Assembly (NCBI GenBank): GCA_013397115.1
Contig: VWZW01000500.1
Span: forward strand, 931,455-995,454
Reading direction: 5' to 3'
Origin: Edolisoma coerulescens
Lineage: Eukaryota > Chordata > Aves > Passeriformes > Campephagidae
DNA length: 64,000 nt
Made by a program: the position numbers and the translations under genes. This document shows, piece after piece, positions 49,696-60,385 of this stretch. Positions within the stretch are counted from its first letter, which is position 1, and each line of letters begins with the position of its first letter. The notes beneath the pieces were generated by a model, which made no database searches, was not told the origin of the DNA, and was given only the letters and a program-made list of their open reading frames with translations.

Positions 49696-52600
49696 GTAAG
49701 ATCTATTTATAAAAGAGATTAAGACTGTTTAAATAATGGAAAGAAAAGTTTTAACTTGACTGTTTCCAATGCAAGCAGCTGCATGTCTCCTTTTGGTAAA
49801 TCTCTACTATGTAATAATCAGTAGACATGAAGGAGTGAAGCATTTTGGATAAATGAAAATTATTTTGATTTTAGCTTTCAATGTAGTTTTGTAGTAGAGA
49901 CTTTTATTTCATAGATGCTATCAAATTGCACTCTGCTCATATTTTTAAGACTAGCAATTTAATGACTTTGTTCCTGCAGAGTTCCTTTAATTTCATGTTG
50001 CTGTACATAGACTATTAGGAGTTGACCACAGGCAGGTAGTAAACATGTAGTGATGTGACACATTTCCTGGTATCAAACTCACAAAACATTATTGCTTGTT
50101 CATTGTTTGGGGGTTTTTACTACAGAAGAAATGAAAGTGTTAGTGCCCATGTGGAATTAATCCGGATTTATTAAGAAAAAATAATAATCAAAGAACATAT
50201 TTATTCTGTTGGAAAAAAGTAGCTTTTAAGCTAATAAAAAATAAGTAAAGCTCCTAAGTAGCATTATCATCAGGAAAATTATTTTGCCTACCTAAACATC
50301 ATTTATTTCAAAGCAATTCAGTTTTAGTGATTTAGAGCAAAACTGCCAATGCATGTCAGCAAACCTGTTGATATAAAAATAAAGTACAAAGCCTAGAACT
50401 TTAACAATCTCCTGATTTTTTGAGAGGAAAAGCTTCAGTATATTTCTGTGGAAATATAGCATGGAAAGCAAATGAATGAGAAGAGTATTAAATATGCCTT
50501 GTTTTGTCACAGCCTTCTGATCTTTGATAAAGGCCACATTCTGATGAAGCTTTGTCTGTTTTCTTTTGCTAGTCCTTTTCCTCCACTTAAAATTAAGATT
50601 TGCAGCAGAAGATACTATTTTTATCACTCATCTGAGAACCTTTCAAGGTGGAAAAGTATTTATGGAGCTGTCAGCAAACAGATCTTGCTATACCTGATCT
50701 GTTGAACGTGAGATTGCTGATAAATTCTGATAAACAGGATTGATGGCAAAGAACAGTACAAAACTGTTCTGAGGTGCTTGAAGCTCGTGATACTTTTCAT
50801 TTATTTTTGAAGTATAACTTGGTTTTTCAGTCTACTCTTGCTTTAAATAAATGGGAAGGTGTTAAATGAAGGCAAATACTGAACATCATTTATGGTATGT
50901 GAGTGGCAGACAATGTTTGGAAGTGTTTCTTTTCTTAACTACTTCTTAGTAATATTCACACCTTCCAAATATATAGGCTTTAACTGTGATTTCCAGTTAA
51001 ATAAAAGTAAAAATGAGAAAGAAAAGTTGCTCAGATTTCTTTTTCTTGACCACTTGATAAGGTCTCTCCTTGCTCAGGTTTTGAAGGGAGAAGACATGTC
51101 ATCACTCACACAATACAGAAATTGTCAAAACAGGCCTTAAACTTTGTATGACTAAGAGATCTGCACCTTCAAATATCTTAATTGAGACTATCAAGAAAAC
51201 ATATAGGATGATACGTACTTTTAATAAAAATTCTTGCTTTGGAAGAGTTCCTTCCCTTCCTAGGGTTCATCCTTTGGCTATCAGCCACATATTTAAATGC
51301 ACACTGATGCATTTTTTTTTCAGGTGTGAGTTTGCACTCTGAATTTAAGTAGTTCTTTGAGTATTAGAACTCTCACACTATCCACTGGAATGGGTATGAA
51401 AATCCAGTGGTAGATTAGTACAATTTCAGCAGATTACCAGTAAAATGAGTTTTAAGAAAGGATAAAGCAGGAACGAGGTGCCCTGTAGTTAATGTGTGCC
51501 TGTAAGAACTTTCCAATGAAGGACGCATGCAAGTTCTAGGAGATCCTGTAGGGAAAAAAAACCCCACAACAGGAAAAGAGCTACAGCATTTTTTTTTTGG
51601 TGTGGATGGGCCTGGAAGTTTGATAACCAGTTTAAAACCAGACCTTAACCAACATAACCTGTGGAATCTACTGATAGACTTGTAGGGTCTACTGTATGCA
51701 GGCACATCTTTTGCATTGCTACTCCTTTTCCTTTGCTTAAATCCTTCACTTTGCAAAGCAGTTGTCATTTGTTGCATCAGACCAAATCCTACAGTGCGTA
51801 AATCAGCATAGTTTCATTTAATGGAATTATTTACTTCAATATTTAGCCCATTAATTTTAATAGACAATATTCAGAGGAAAAGCTCTGATTTTTTTTACCC
51901 CTTTGTTTTCTGGTTACTCTGCATAATGTCACATAAGAATTTGGTGCGTAAAAATAACAATAGAAGAACACGGATAATGGTTTTCTGGAAATGGAAAATT
52001 AATGGCTTCTAAGGAACTGAAATTGTGGGAGGTGACAGAATCGTAAATTGAGGAGGAAGAGAAAGGAATTAGGGTTTCAGGAAACGAGGTGAAGCAAGAT
52101 CATATTGGGCAATGTTGAAAAAGCGGTGACAGGCAAATTACACATATGAAATATGTGAGATAGTGGGAAGGTCAGGGGCAGAGGACAAACTTGGAATTTT
52201 TTGATGCTACAGCACTTATACCCAGACTTACAGGTTATCTTCATTGTAGTCTGTATAAAGTATAAAAATGTTCTTGTTGTATTGTATGAGATCATGAGGT
52301 TTCATTGAATCATGACAGTTGGTCTTCCAACAAAGCAAAAATCTTTGCATATCTGCTAGAGACAACAATCTATTTCATGTCCTGTTTGATTAATTTTTTT
52401 TACACACTGAGATACTGCAGAACTTTAAAAAGGTGAATATACCCATGTCTAAAATTTCTTAATATAAGTTTTATAGTTTCTTGTTATACCTTTTTGTTTT
52501 CGTGACAACTTCTTTAAAATTGAAATTTTACTTTTACTTTTTCACCATAATACTTTATTTTAAAAAGACATCCGCATATTTATTCAACAATCTTTGTGTT

Positions 52601-54618
52601 GTGTGTGTTTGGTTTGTGTTTTAACTCTTTATTTTTTTTTTTTCTATTTGAGAGCTGTAACACATTTTTAAACTCCTGACAATTTGTAGATCTTGTAGCC
52701 AGAACTTTACACTAAACAGATTCTGTTTCTAAAACACAAAGAACACACCTGCAATGAAAGCAAAGCCTTTTAAAATTTTTTTTATTATTTCTCAGGGTGT
52801 GGGTTGTGTCATGGAGAGAAGGGGGAAGAGTTTCTAGAAGAGATTAAGCATCTGTGATGTTCACATGCGTCTCATATAAAGCCTGTGATGTAATTCAGAT
52901 TGGCTGCAGATCTACGTTCTGTCTTTGTATCTCATAGACAGATTTTCCCATTGTTCATTTTCTATCCATTTTCTCTTGCTTGCCATACTTGCTTACATGT
53001 TCTGGCAAGGGATGGAGGAAGGTGGTTTGCTTTCCAGAGAAAGCTTTCTCTAGCAGCTTTTAATTGCATTCTTTCCTTATGTCTGGTTTTTGTATGCTTC
53101 TTTTCTTATTTTGATATTTTCAGACTTTAAAGGTGATTTCTTTTACTGCCAGAGTAGATTCTTAATTTTATACAGTAGCTCACGGGTGGCTCTCCAAGCA
53201 CCTTAACCAGCTAGACAAACATACTGGGATTTATAAAAAGAAATAAGGGATAAATATATTAAGACATGCATATGGACTGTATTTGGAAGAAACATTGTTT
53301 TTAAATTTAATTTTTAAATATGCACTTGCAATGTAAAACAAAATAGAAGCATTTTGATCAGCAATAAATATTTCCAGCACCAATACAATACTGAATTTGT
53401 GAAATGTTTTAGTATGTGGATCTCTGGAATGTGATGAGTAGGGTCAGCCCATGGATACTCTTTTTTTTTTCCTGGGGATTTTTGAATCATCTTCCATCTA
53501 CCACCTCTAGATTTCTTGCATCCCAAATGTCTGTTGGAACATGGAAAAGAGCTCTTCATATAAAGGAAGTGATTTTTCTGAGTTATGCAGATGCAGTGAG
53601 GCATTTTATTTCAAATAATCCTCATGAGGTGATGTATGTGGATTCATCTGGTGCCCAGTGTTATATCACAAGAATTTAAGAGTAGTTATATGCCACCTAA
53701 TTCACCATCCTTTCACCTATACACATTGTTCTGTATATAGTCCAGTGCTTTGCTCTGATTCATATATTCTAAATCCACCACAATTTTGTGTTCTCTGTCT
53801 ATTCTTCCCATTTATCATTGGGGAAAGAGGAGAATAATCACAATTCCATGATATTTACTGATGAACCTTAAATTCACTTAAATTCAGAAGCTCTGTCTTA
53901 CTTATTGTGTTTCTGCTGTTTCCTCTGGGATAAGTTTTTATAATCTCAGCCCTTTCATTATGTGGAATTTTTTATGATGTTTTCCCCAGACTTCTCTTAA
54001 GTTAGTCTTCTTGGCTTGGCTTTTCTACTACCTGAGAATTCCATGAGAACTGCCAGGGAGAAAAATAGGAGGTGGGGATGGTGGGCAGCAACAAATTTGC
54101 AAGAAGAGTAAGGTTAAAATTCCACTTTTCTGTTTTCCTCTCCTTTCTAAGATACCTGTTTTTTCTTTATCAGACTCCTAAAAAATTCCTGATTCACTCT
54201 GGCCAATGATAAGTCATGGGAATCATGCTGTTGGAAGGATTGAATTTATACTTTTATGAACACTGTTTTTTCCTATGTGTTTTTGCTGTCCTGCCAGACT
54301 TGTCTCACATGGGATACATGCCTTTGAACTTAAGTGAGGTCCGTGGTGAATTTATAGGCAAATCATCACGTATAATCTTTAAGAGTTTCCTTTTAACTTC
54401 TGCAACAACAGGGCAATCGTTCTTAAGACAGGGTACGGTAAATTGCAAGAAACACCATTGAAGGTGTGAGTGTAAAAAGTCTGAATCTTAATTCTCTTCC
54501 AGAATTCACAGGTGTCTGATTTGTCATGTCATGGTCATTCACACCTTTCAGATTTCCAGTGGAACTATGAATTGGAGACAAAATGAATGGCCTAACTTTT
54601 TTTTTCCCCCCACTGCAG
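49696..54618 (+). other. ERC2: ERC2 intron, 4.9 kb
   Basis: Donor GTAAGA and acceptor TTTTTTTTTCCCCCCACTGCAG. In ERC1 an optional exon (VEQLKEELSSKE-type) lies at the equivalent point. I looked for a similar coding stretch here and did not see one. No LINE, LTR or RNA gene is recognisable. The sequence is AT-rich with short T runs (for example 52630-52643 and 53460-53470). Confidence 0.85.
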
Positions 54619-54786
54619 ATTGATCAACTGAAACAAGAACTCTCAAAGAAAGAATCAGAACTTCTTGCCTTACAAACTAAGCTTGAAACCCTTAGCAATC
54701 AGAATTCAGATTGCAAGCAACACATTGAAGTGCTTAAAGAGTCCCTTACTGCCAAAGAACAGAGAGCTGCCATACTTCAGACAGAG
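54619..54786 (+). CDS. ERC2: ERC2 coding exon (56 codons), coiled coil
   Basis: The exon lies between CACTGCAG and donor GAG/GTATTG. It is 168 bp and phase 0 at both ends. It encodes IDQLKQELSKKESELLALQ through LSNQNSDCKQ to AKEQRAAILQTE, about residues 436-491. The heptad pattern (L-KQEL-KKESELLALQTKL) is a clear coiled coil. SKKESELLALQ and NQNSDCKQ are ERC2 forms (ERC1 has SRKDTELLALQ and NQFSDSKQ), which fixes the paralog. The next segment of the protein should start VDALRLRLEEKE and must be encoded beyond the window. The donor GTATTG departs from the GTRAGT consensus. Confidence 0.95.
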
Positions 54787-56925
54787 GTATTGTGTCTCCT
54801 AATCATGAAATGCAATAGAAATATTGAGTTCATAGCCAGTATCAAGGTGGTGATGTGTTTGATTCAAGTCTGTGTAGCGGGAAAGTTGTTAAAGAATAAT
54901 GAATAATTTAAAATGCTCTAAATGCCAATGTATTTAGTGTATATATAATTTTGGTAGTACAGCAGCTCTCATTCTAGAACTTTTTTAGAAGCACTTATGA
55001 TTGCCTTTGAAGAAAATGTTTGTGTCTAATTCTCATTGGCTTCAATGGGGGGAGGTGGACCCTAATGACTTGATTGTTGTGATATCATGACCTATTTCCC
55101 CATCTGTTAGTTGACTGAGTTTTCCTTTTGGTTGCTCTATTTGATGCTTCTTTTCTTCTGTGTATTTCTGTTCTGAAGGGTGAAGTTACTGAGGTATTTT
55201 TAAGGGATCTGTTGAAAGGTGCATATTATTAATCTCTGGTTATTTTTTTCAAGTGCAATCAACATTTATTTTAAAACATGAATAATTTCATTTTTTAAAA
55301 CAGACAAATATATTAATTATGTATGTATCTACAAAATCAGACCATAAAAATACGAGTAATGGAATACCCAGTTGACATGGTTGTCACATTTCAGGGAGTG
55401 TGTACATCCAGCATTTAAAATGTTGTCCATCAACTATTTTCCTGGTGTTTTAAAAAACTTCATAGGCTTGGAGCACACAGTACTGATTAGATTGATTGCT
55501 ATTAGAAATTCTTGATTTTATTTCTAATGTATTTCTTTCAGGAAACAAATACCTGTGGAATTTAGTCAAATAGTGCAAATAGTTTCTATTCAGAGAACTA
55601 TATTATTTAAGGTATACAGGAATCTTATAGAATGTTTCAGATGTCTGGCTAGCAAAGCTCTAGGAAAAAAAATGGCTTAAACTCATCATTCTTGTGGAAG
55701 CAGGAAATAAATATTTCTAAGATTCTGATTATCCCTTTTTGCTATATGCCTTGTGCTCTGCATGTTAAGAAGATACAGATGAAATTTGGCATTTCCAGCT
55801 TGTGTTTAATGGGCCAACCAGCATATGTGTATAATACAAAATAATCATAACAGAACAAGGATAAAAACTCCAGCAATTTCGGTGATCTCAATCTAGCATT
55901 TGTGTAGGAAAGATTGCTTATTTTAAATCCTGGGTTGTGCAAATCCGTTTTGCAAGGCTTGTATGACCTGTCGTGCTGCTGAGGATGGTGATGAATTCCA
56001 TTGGCTCTCCACCGAATGCGCTTCCTAATTCCTTATCAGACTGGTTTGTATTCAGCGTGTTGCAATCTTATGGCTGGCAGATGGGCAGTGGTACAAAGAA
56101 CTGAATTACAGTGCTCTTGATGAAGGGCTGCTGGGGTTCTGCAGTCCTGGTGGAGAACCGATTGCCTTCTGACAGGTATTTCATTCCTCTTCTTCCCAGT
56201 TTCTGCACAAGCCCGTTGAGCTTGAACCTTTTACGTGATCAGGCCTAGATTGTGCTGTGGTAGCAATCCAGCAGTGCTTCTAGATACAGCAGGTCTGGTT
56301 CTCTGGGAACTGGGAAAAGATTTTGTTTGCTTAGAGCAACTGAATTGTCTATCTCCAGGCCTCAGGTCTTATCCAAAGGGAGGGCAATGGCTTCCAGCAG
56401 CAGATGGGAAAGCAGCTGCAGGGAGATGCAGGGCAAATGGCAGCCCTCCAGCAGGTGGAAGTCATTATAGAAGGAATTTTGTGCTGTACAAGCTATTGTT
56501 GTTGGTCATTCCCAGATGAGGAAAGCTAATAACATTTTGGCCTGCATTAAGGCGCACTCCTTTCTTCCTGCGTGTCCACATTGTCTACTTGTAGAATAGT
56601 TTTTGTAGAATTTAGTACTGTCCTAAAACACATTCATAACTTGCCTTGAAGTGCTTCTTTCTGGAGGTGAAAGTAACCATCAAAAGGCAGTTCTAATCTT
56701 GTGCTAAGGTATTCGTAGTTGCAGTGTCAACTTCCTGCCCAAATAGGATTACTTTGTAATCACCTCATTGTAATTAAATTAGCATAGTAAATCCTGTAAT
56801 AAAAGAAACCCTCCACAGGCTCTCAGTTATTTCATAAGAAGCCTTTTATTATTATTTAGCTTAATGGTACTCTGCAGGTTATCTTCAGGTTTTGCTGAAG
56901 CAGCTGCGTATGATGCAAAGGGATG

Positions 56926-57840
56926 TGATTCATAGAACCATGTAATGGTTGAGGCTGGAAGGCAGCTCTGGAGCTCATCTGGTCCAACCTCCTTCTCCAG
57001 CAGGGCCACCTAGAGCTGGCTGTCCAGGACCTTCTCCAGATGTCTTTTGAATGTCTCAAGGCGTGAGACTCTACAACCTCTTTGGGCCACGTGGGCCAGT
57101 GTGAGTGTTTCCAATGTTCATAGGGAACCTCCTGTGTTTCAGTTTGTGCTCATTGCATCTTGTCCTGTCACTGGGCACCACTGAAAAGTGTGGCTCCATC
57201 TTTACAGCCTTCCTTCAGATATTTATACACAGTGATAAGATGCCCCATTCACTTTTCTAGGCTAAACCGTTCATCTCTCTCAGGCTTTTGTCATATGAGA
57301 GATGCTCCAATGCTTTAAGAAAGCCCTTAATTAATCCTTTAATTTCTTTATGGCCTTTTGCTGGGCTGTCTCCATTATGCCCAGAACTGGACATGATATC
57401 CCAGGTGTGGCCTGAGCAGTGATGGACAGGGAAAGATCATGTCCCTAAACCTTCTGGCAGAGCCCAGGATGCTGTGTCTCCCTGCAGGGGCACATTGCTG
57501 CTGTTCACCATAGTGGCCACCAGGACCACAAGGTCCTTTTCTGCAAAGCTGCTTTCCAGCTGGGTGAGCTCCAGCACGTGCAGATTCTTGGCAATGTTCC
57601 TGTCCTGGTTCAGGACTTTACATTTCCTTTCCCTGAACTCCATGACGTTCCTGTTGGCACAGTTGTTCAGCTTGTCAAAATCCCTCTGAACAGCAGCATG
57701 ACTCTGGGGTGTATCAGCTGCCCTTTCCATGTTTTTTCCACAAGCACACTTGCTCAGGCTGCACACTACCCCATCATCCCGATCATTAATGAAGACGCTG
57801 AACAGGACTGGACGCAGTATTAACCCCTGGGTGCAATACT
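56926..57840 (-). mobile_element. CR1 LINE, about 0.9 kb, 5' truncated, includes ORF2 C-terminal region
   Basis: This is the longest mobile element in the window. On + it reads as the reverse complement of CR1: a GAACCATGTAATGGTTGAGG end, CTCATCTGGTCCAACCTCCT, GTCCAGGACCTTCTCCAGAT, GAACCTCCTGTGTTTCAGTT, CTTGTCCTGTCACTGGGCAC, AGATATTTATACACAGTGAT, and GACTGGACGCAGTATTAACC. The minus-strand frame 57766-57437 keeps CR1 ORF2 residues including AADTPQSHAAVQRDFDKL, ANRNVMEF, KCKVL and TQLESSFAEKDLVVLV. It lacks endonuclease and most of the reverse transcriptase. Its 3' end is at low coordinates. The 5' border lies between about 57840 and 57915 and is uncertain. It is antisense to ERC2. Confidence 0.93.
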
Positions 57841-59867
57841 GGTTCTACTGGAGTGTCCTGATTCTGCTTGATAGCCAGCCCTCACCCACCTACATGGTTC
57901 TTGCAAGCCAGGTCTGATAGGGCATGAGGCTTAGAAGTAATTTGTTGGTATTAATGACAGTTTTTTTTGTAGTTCATGTATCCCTGGAAGCTCATTGCTT
58001 TCACGCTACTTGTTGGCAAATTCTACCAGTGTTATTTGGTAGAATGGTTTTTTTTGGTATAATTTCATGTTTGGAATTTTCATGATGTCTTAGCAAAATT
58101 AGCTCAGAAAATATTAAAAGTATAGTTTAGGTTTGAGCTCTATCTTACACAGTTGGTTTCAACAGTAAGAAATGAAGTGTAAGCAGAGTTATAATGATCT
58201 TCGTCCTGAAGAATACTGACTACTATTGAGGCATGACTAGCAGGTAGATTTAGTTGGTTTACATGTGTTATACCAGATCATCAGAAATAAGAGGGCATTT
58301 GAATTTTTTTTGATGAGTTTTTGATCAGGTTTCAGGTGCAATGGCACTTTGTGACATAACGTGAGAAAAGTTAAAACCATTGGAAAACAAGCCTAGAATC
58401 TAAACACAATGTTCTTTTTGCACGGTGTTTCTGTTGTCCCAGTGATGTCAGTGTTTTGTTTTGATTTACATATGTTTAGTTGCCTTAAAAGTCTATCACT
58501 TGAAGTTTTTATTGACAGCTGAAACAAAAAGAAATAAATCCTGTACAGCAGTAACTATCACGGTGGCCAGAGTTGGGAGGTCTGAAAATGGTTTGCTGCC
58601 AGTAGGAAAAATGTTTGGAAGCAGTCTTTAGAAGGTTCACCACCTCTGCTACGTGCATTTCATTTTGTTCCATTTTTAAGGTTACGTATGATAATAGTGC
58701 CAAACTATGCAAACTTTTCCTACCCTAATATATATACCCTTTGTTTGGATTATCTCTTTATTAATGATGTGAAAACCCTGAGGTCAGACAAAAATGAGCC
58801 AATGTAAGGCTAGTCCAGCTATAGAAAACTGAAAATGTCACTGTGCTCCATAGAGAATTGCTAAAAAGGAGAAAATGTCACTTGATGAGGTTTTCCTTGC
58901 TGTGTGAAAAAGCTGTTAAAAGATGTTAATTCTTAAATGAAGCCTTGTAGTGTTACTGCAGAGGGAAAGAAGTTAAAGAGTGAATGATCCTTTTCATGAT
59001 TTAAAAAGATTAAACACTGCCATTTGTATACTTTAAAAAGTGGTAGGCAGTGCAGTTTGATTCTTTTTTGTGCATATTTGTAGTGACTGGCGCTTAACTA
59101 CTGGATTTACCATCAGGAAAAAAACTTACATAAATTGATTCAAATAAATTCAATTCAGCTGGGTAGCTCAGTGGAGAAAAACATTCTTTCATAAGCATTT
59201 CTGACACAAACATACTTTAGCACTTTATTAGTTAGTGTGTCATTGCTTTAGATAACACACCTGCAAACTGGCAGGTGTGCTGTTTGAAGGTTAATGAACT
59301 GTCAAATAAGTAAATGTCTACAAAGAAGTTTTGTAAATTGTGAGCATAGTCCTGTCAATGGAGAAAATGGATTAGAAAAATAGGTAAAATCTGTACTGTA
59401 ACTGAATACTGATGTGTTCAGCATACACGTATTAATATAGAAAACCTAATAAAAATGAAGAGGAAGGGTGATTATAGTAGTTATTTATTGCAATCTGCTT
59501 TTTTGTTTAAACAAATCTGTTTATAGAGAAGGGTTGTGAAATGATTGACTTCTTGGCAGTTCTTAGTTTGCATAAAGAGCAAATAAAAGCAGACAGCAGG
59601 AAATACTTGGAACAAGACTAAAAAAGCTTTATTTTTCTTTCTATTACAATGTTGATATTTGATATTTCTTGAAATGTAAATCTGCTTTTAATTTTACGAC
59701 AATAATGGTATAACTACGCTTATTTCACTCTCACATTTTTATTTTTCTGAGTTTTACTTTGAAATTGTGTTCTTCTATTGTTTTGTGATTTTTCTTGCTT
59801 CGAATCAGGCTGGGCCAGATCTTTCAGTGTGGTCTCTTTGCTGTGCTGCCAGTGCATTGTTCTGGTC

Positions 59868-59936
59868 GATGTGCTGTGCGTGCGAAGGGAAGATCCCCCA
59901 CGGCACAAAGCACCGTTCTGGACACCCGGGCACCGT
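59868..59936. promoter_or_regulatory. CpG-rich patch in CpG-poor intron
   Basis: Seven CpG dinucleotides fall within about 70 bases (GTCGAT, GTGCGTGCGAAG, CACGGC, CACCGT, CCCGGG, CACCGT), whereas surrounding intron has long stretches with none. No TATA box, ORF family or repeat match is recognised. It could be an unmethylated regulatory element, an intragenic promoter or a GC-rich young repeat piece. Function is not shown. Confidence 0.25.
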
Positions 59937-60239
59937 TTGCTCTCTGTCACCCTGCAGATGTCCACTGCTCTCTTGACAAAGGGTTCCACATTTCAAGTGC
60001 AGCTTTGTCTCAGGTGGAATGTGCCAGATGTTTCAGTTTCTGTGCAGCTTTCACGTTCTGTAGGCCCTGTGACTGTTCAGAACAGGAGAGAGGAGCGTGG
60101 AGGCAAAGCAGTAAATTCAAAGAGTTAAAATGAAAGAACACTTGGGTTAGCAAAATGCTGTATGCAAACAGAAATAAACTGTGAAGCAAAGGTGTGGGGC
60201 TTTTAATTTATGTGTTGTTTTTTTCATTTGGTGTCTGTC

Positions 60240-60385
60240 CGCCTATTGGAGGGTTTCAAGGCTGTTCAGAGGCACATCAAATGGCCTGGTCTGATTTCAG
60301 GCATCTCTGTGCTTTGAGCAGGAGGTTGCACTTGTGTCCTCCTGAGACCCATTGCAGCGACTTTATGGTATTACAAACGAAGCTC
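60240..60385 (+). mobile_element. Old CR1-type LINE 3' end, degraded
   Basis: A GGAGGGTTTCAAGGCTGTTC start, a CTTTGAGCAGGAGGTTG block, then a TCCTCCTGAGACCCATTGCA block follow the order of old CR1 3' ends (GGTTTCAAG..., GCAGG-GGTTGGACTAGATGACC, CTCCTGAGGTCCCTTCCA). The many changes indicate great age, and the exact ends are uncertain. It is on the same strand as ERC2. Confidence 0.6.

Noticed and set aside
49696..54618. Expected place of an optional exon like the ERC1 VEQLKEELSSKE exon
   Set aside because: No coding-like stretch with flanking AG and GT and similarity to that segment was found. Absence by eye is not proof.
59767..60133. Three overlapping plus frames and two minus frames of 60-116 codons
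   Set aside because: Several frames open at once is a result of the GC-rich composition of this block. No frame resembles a protein family.
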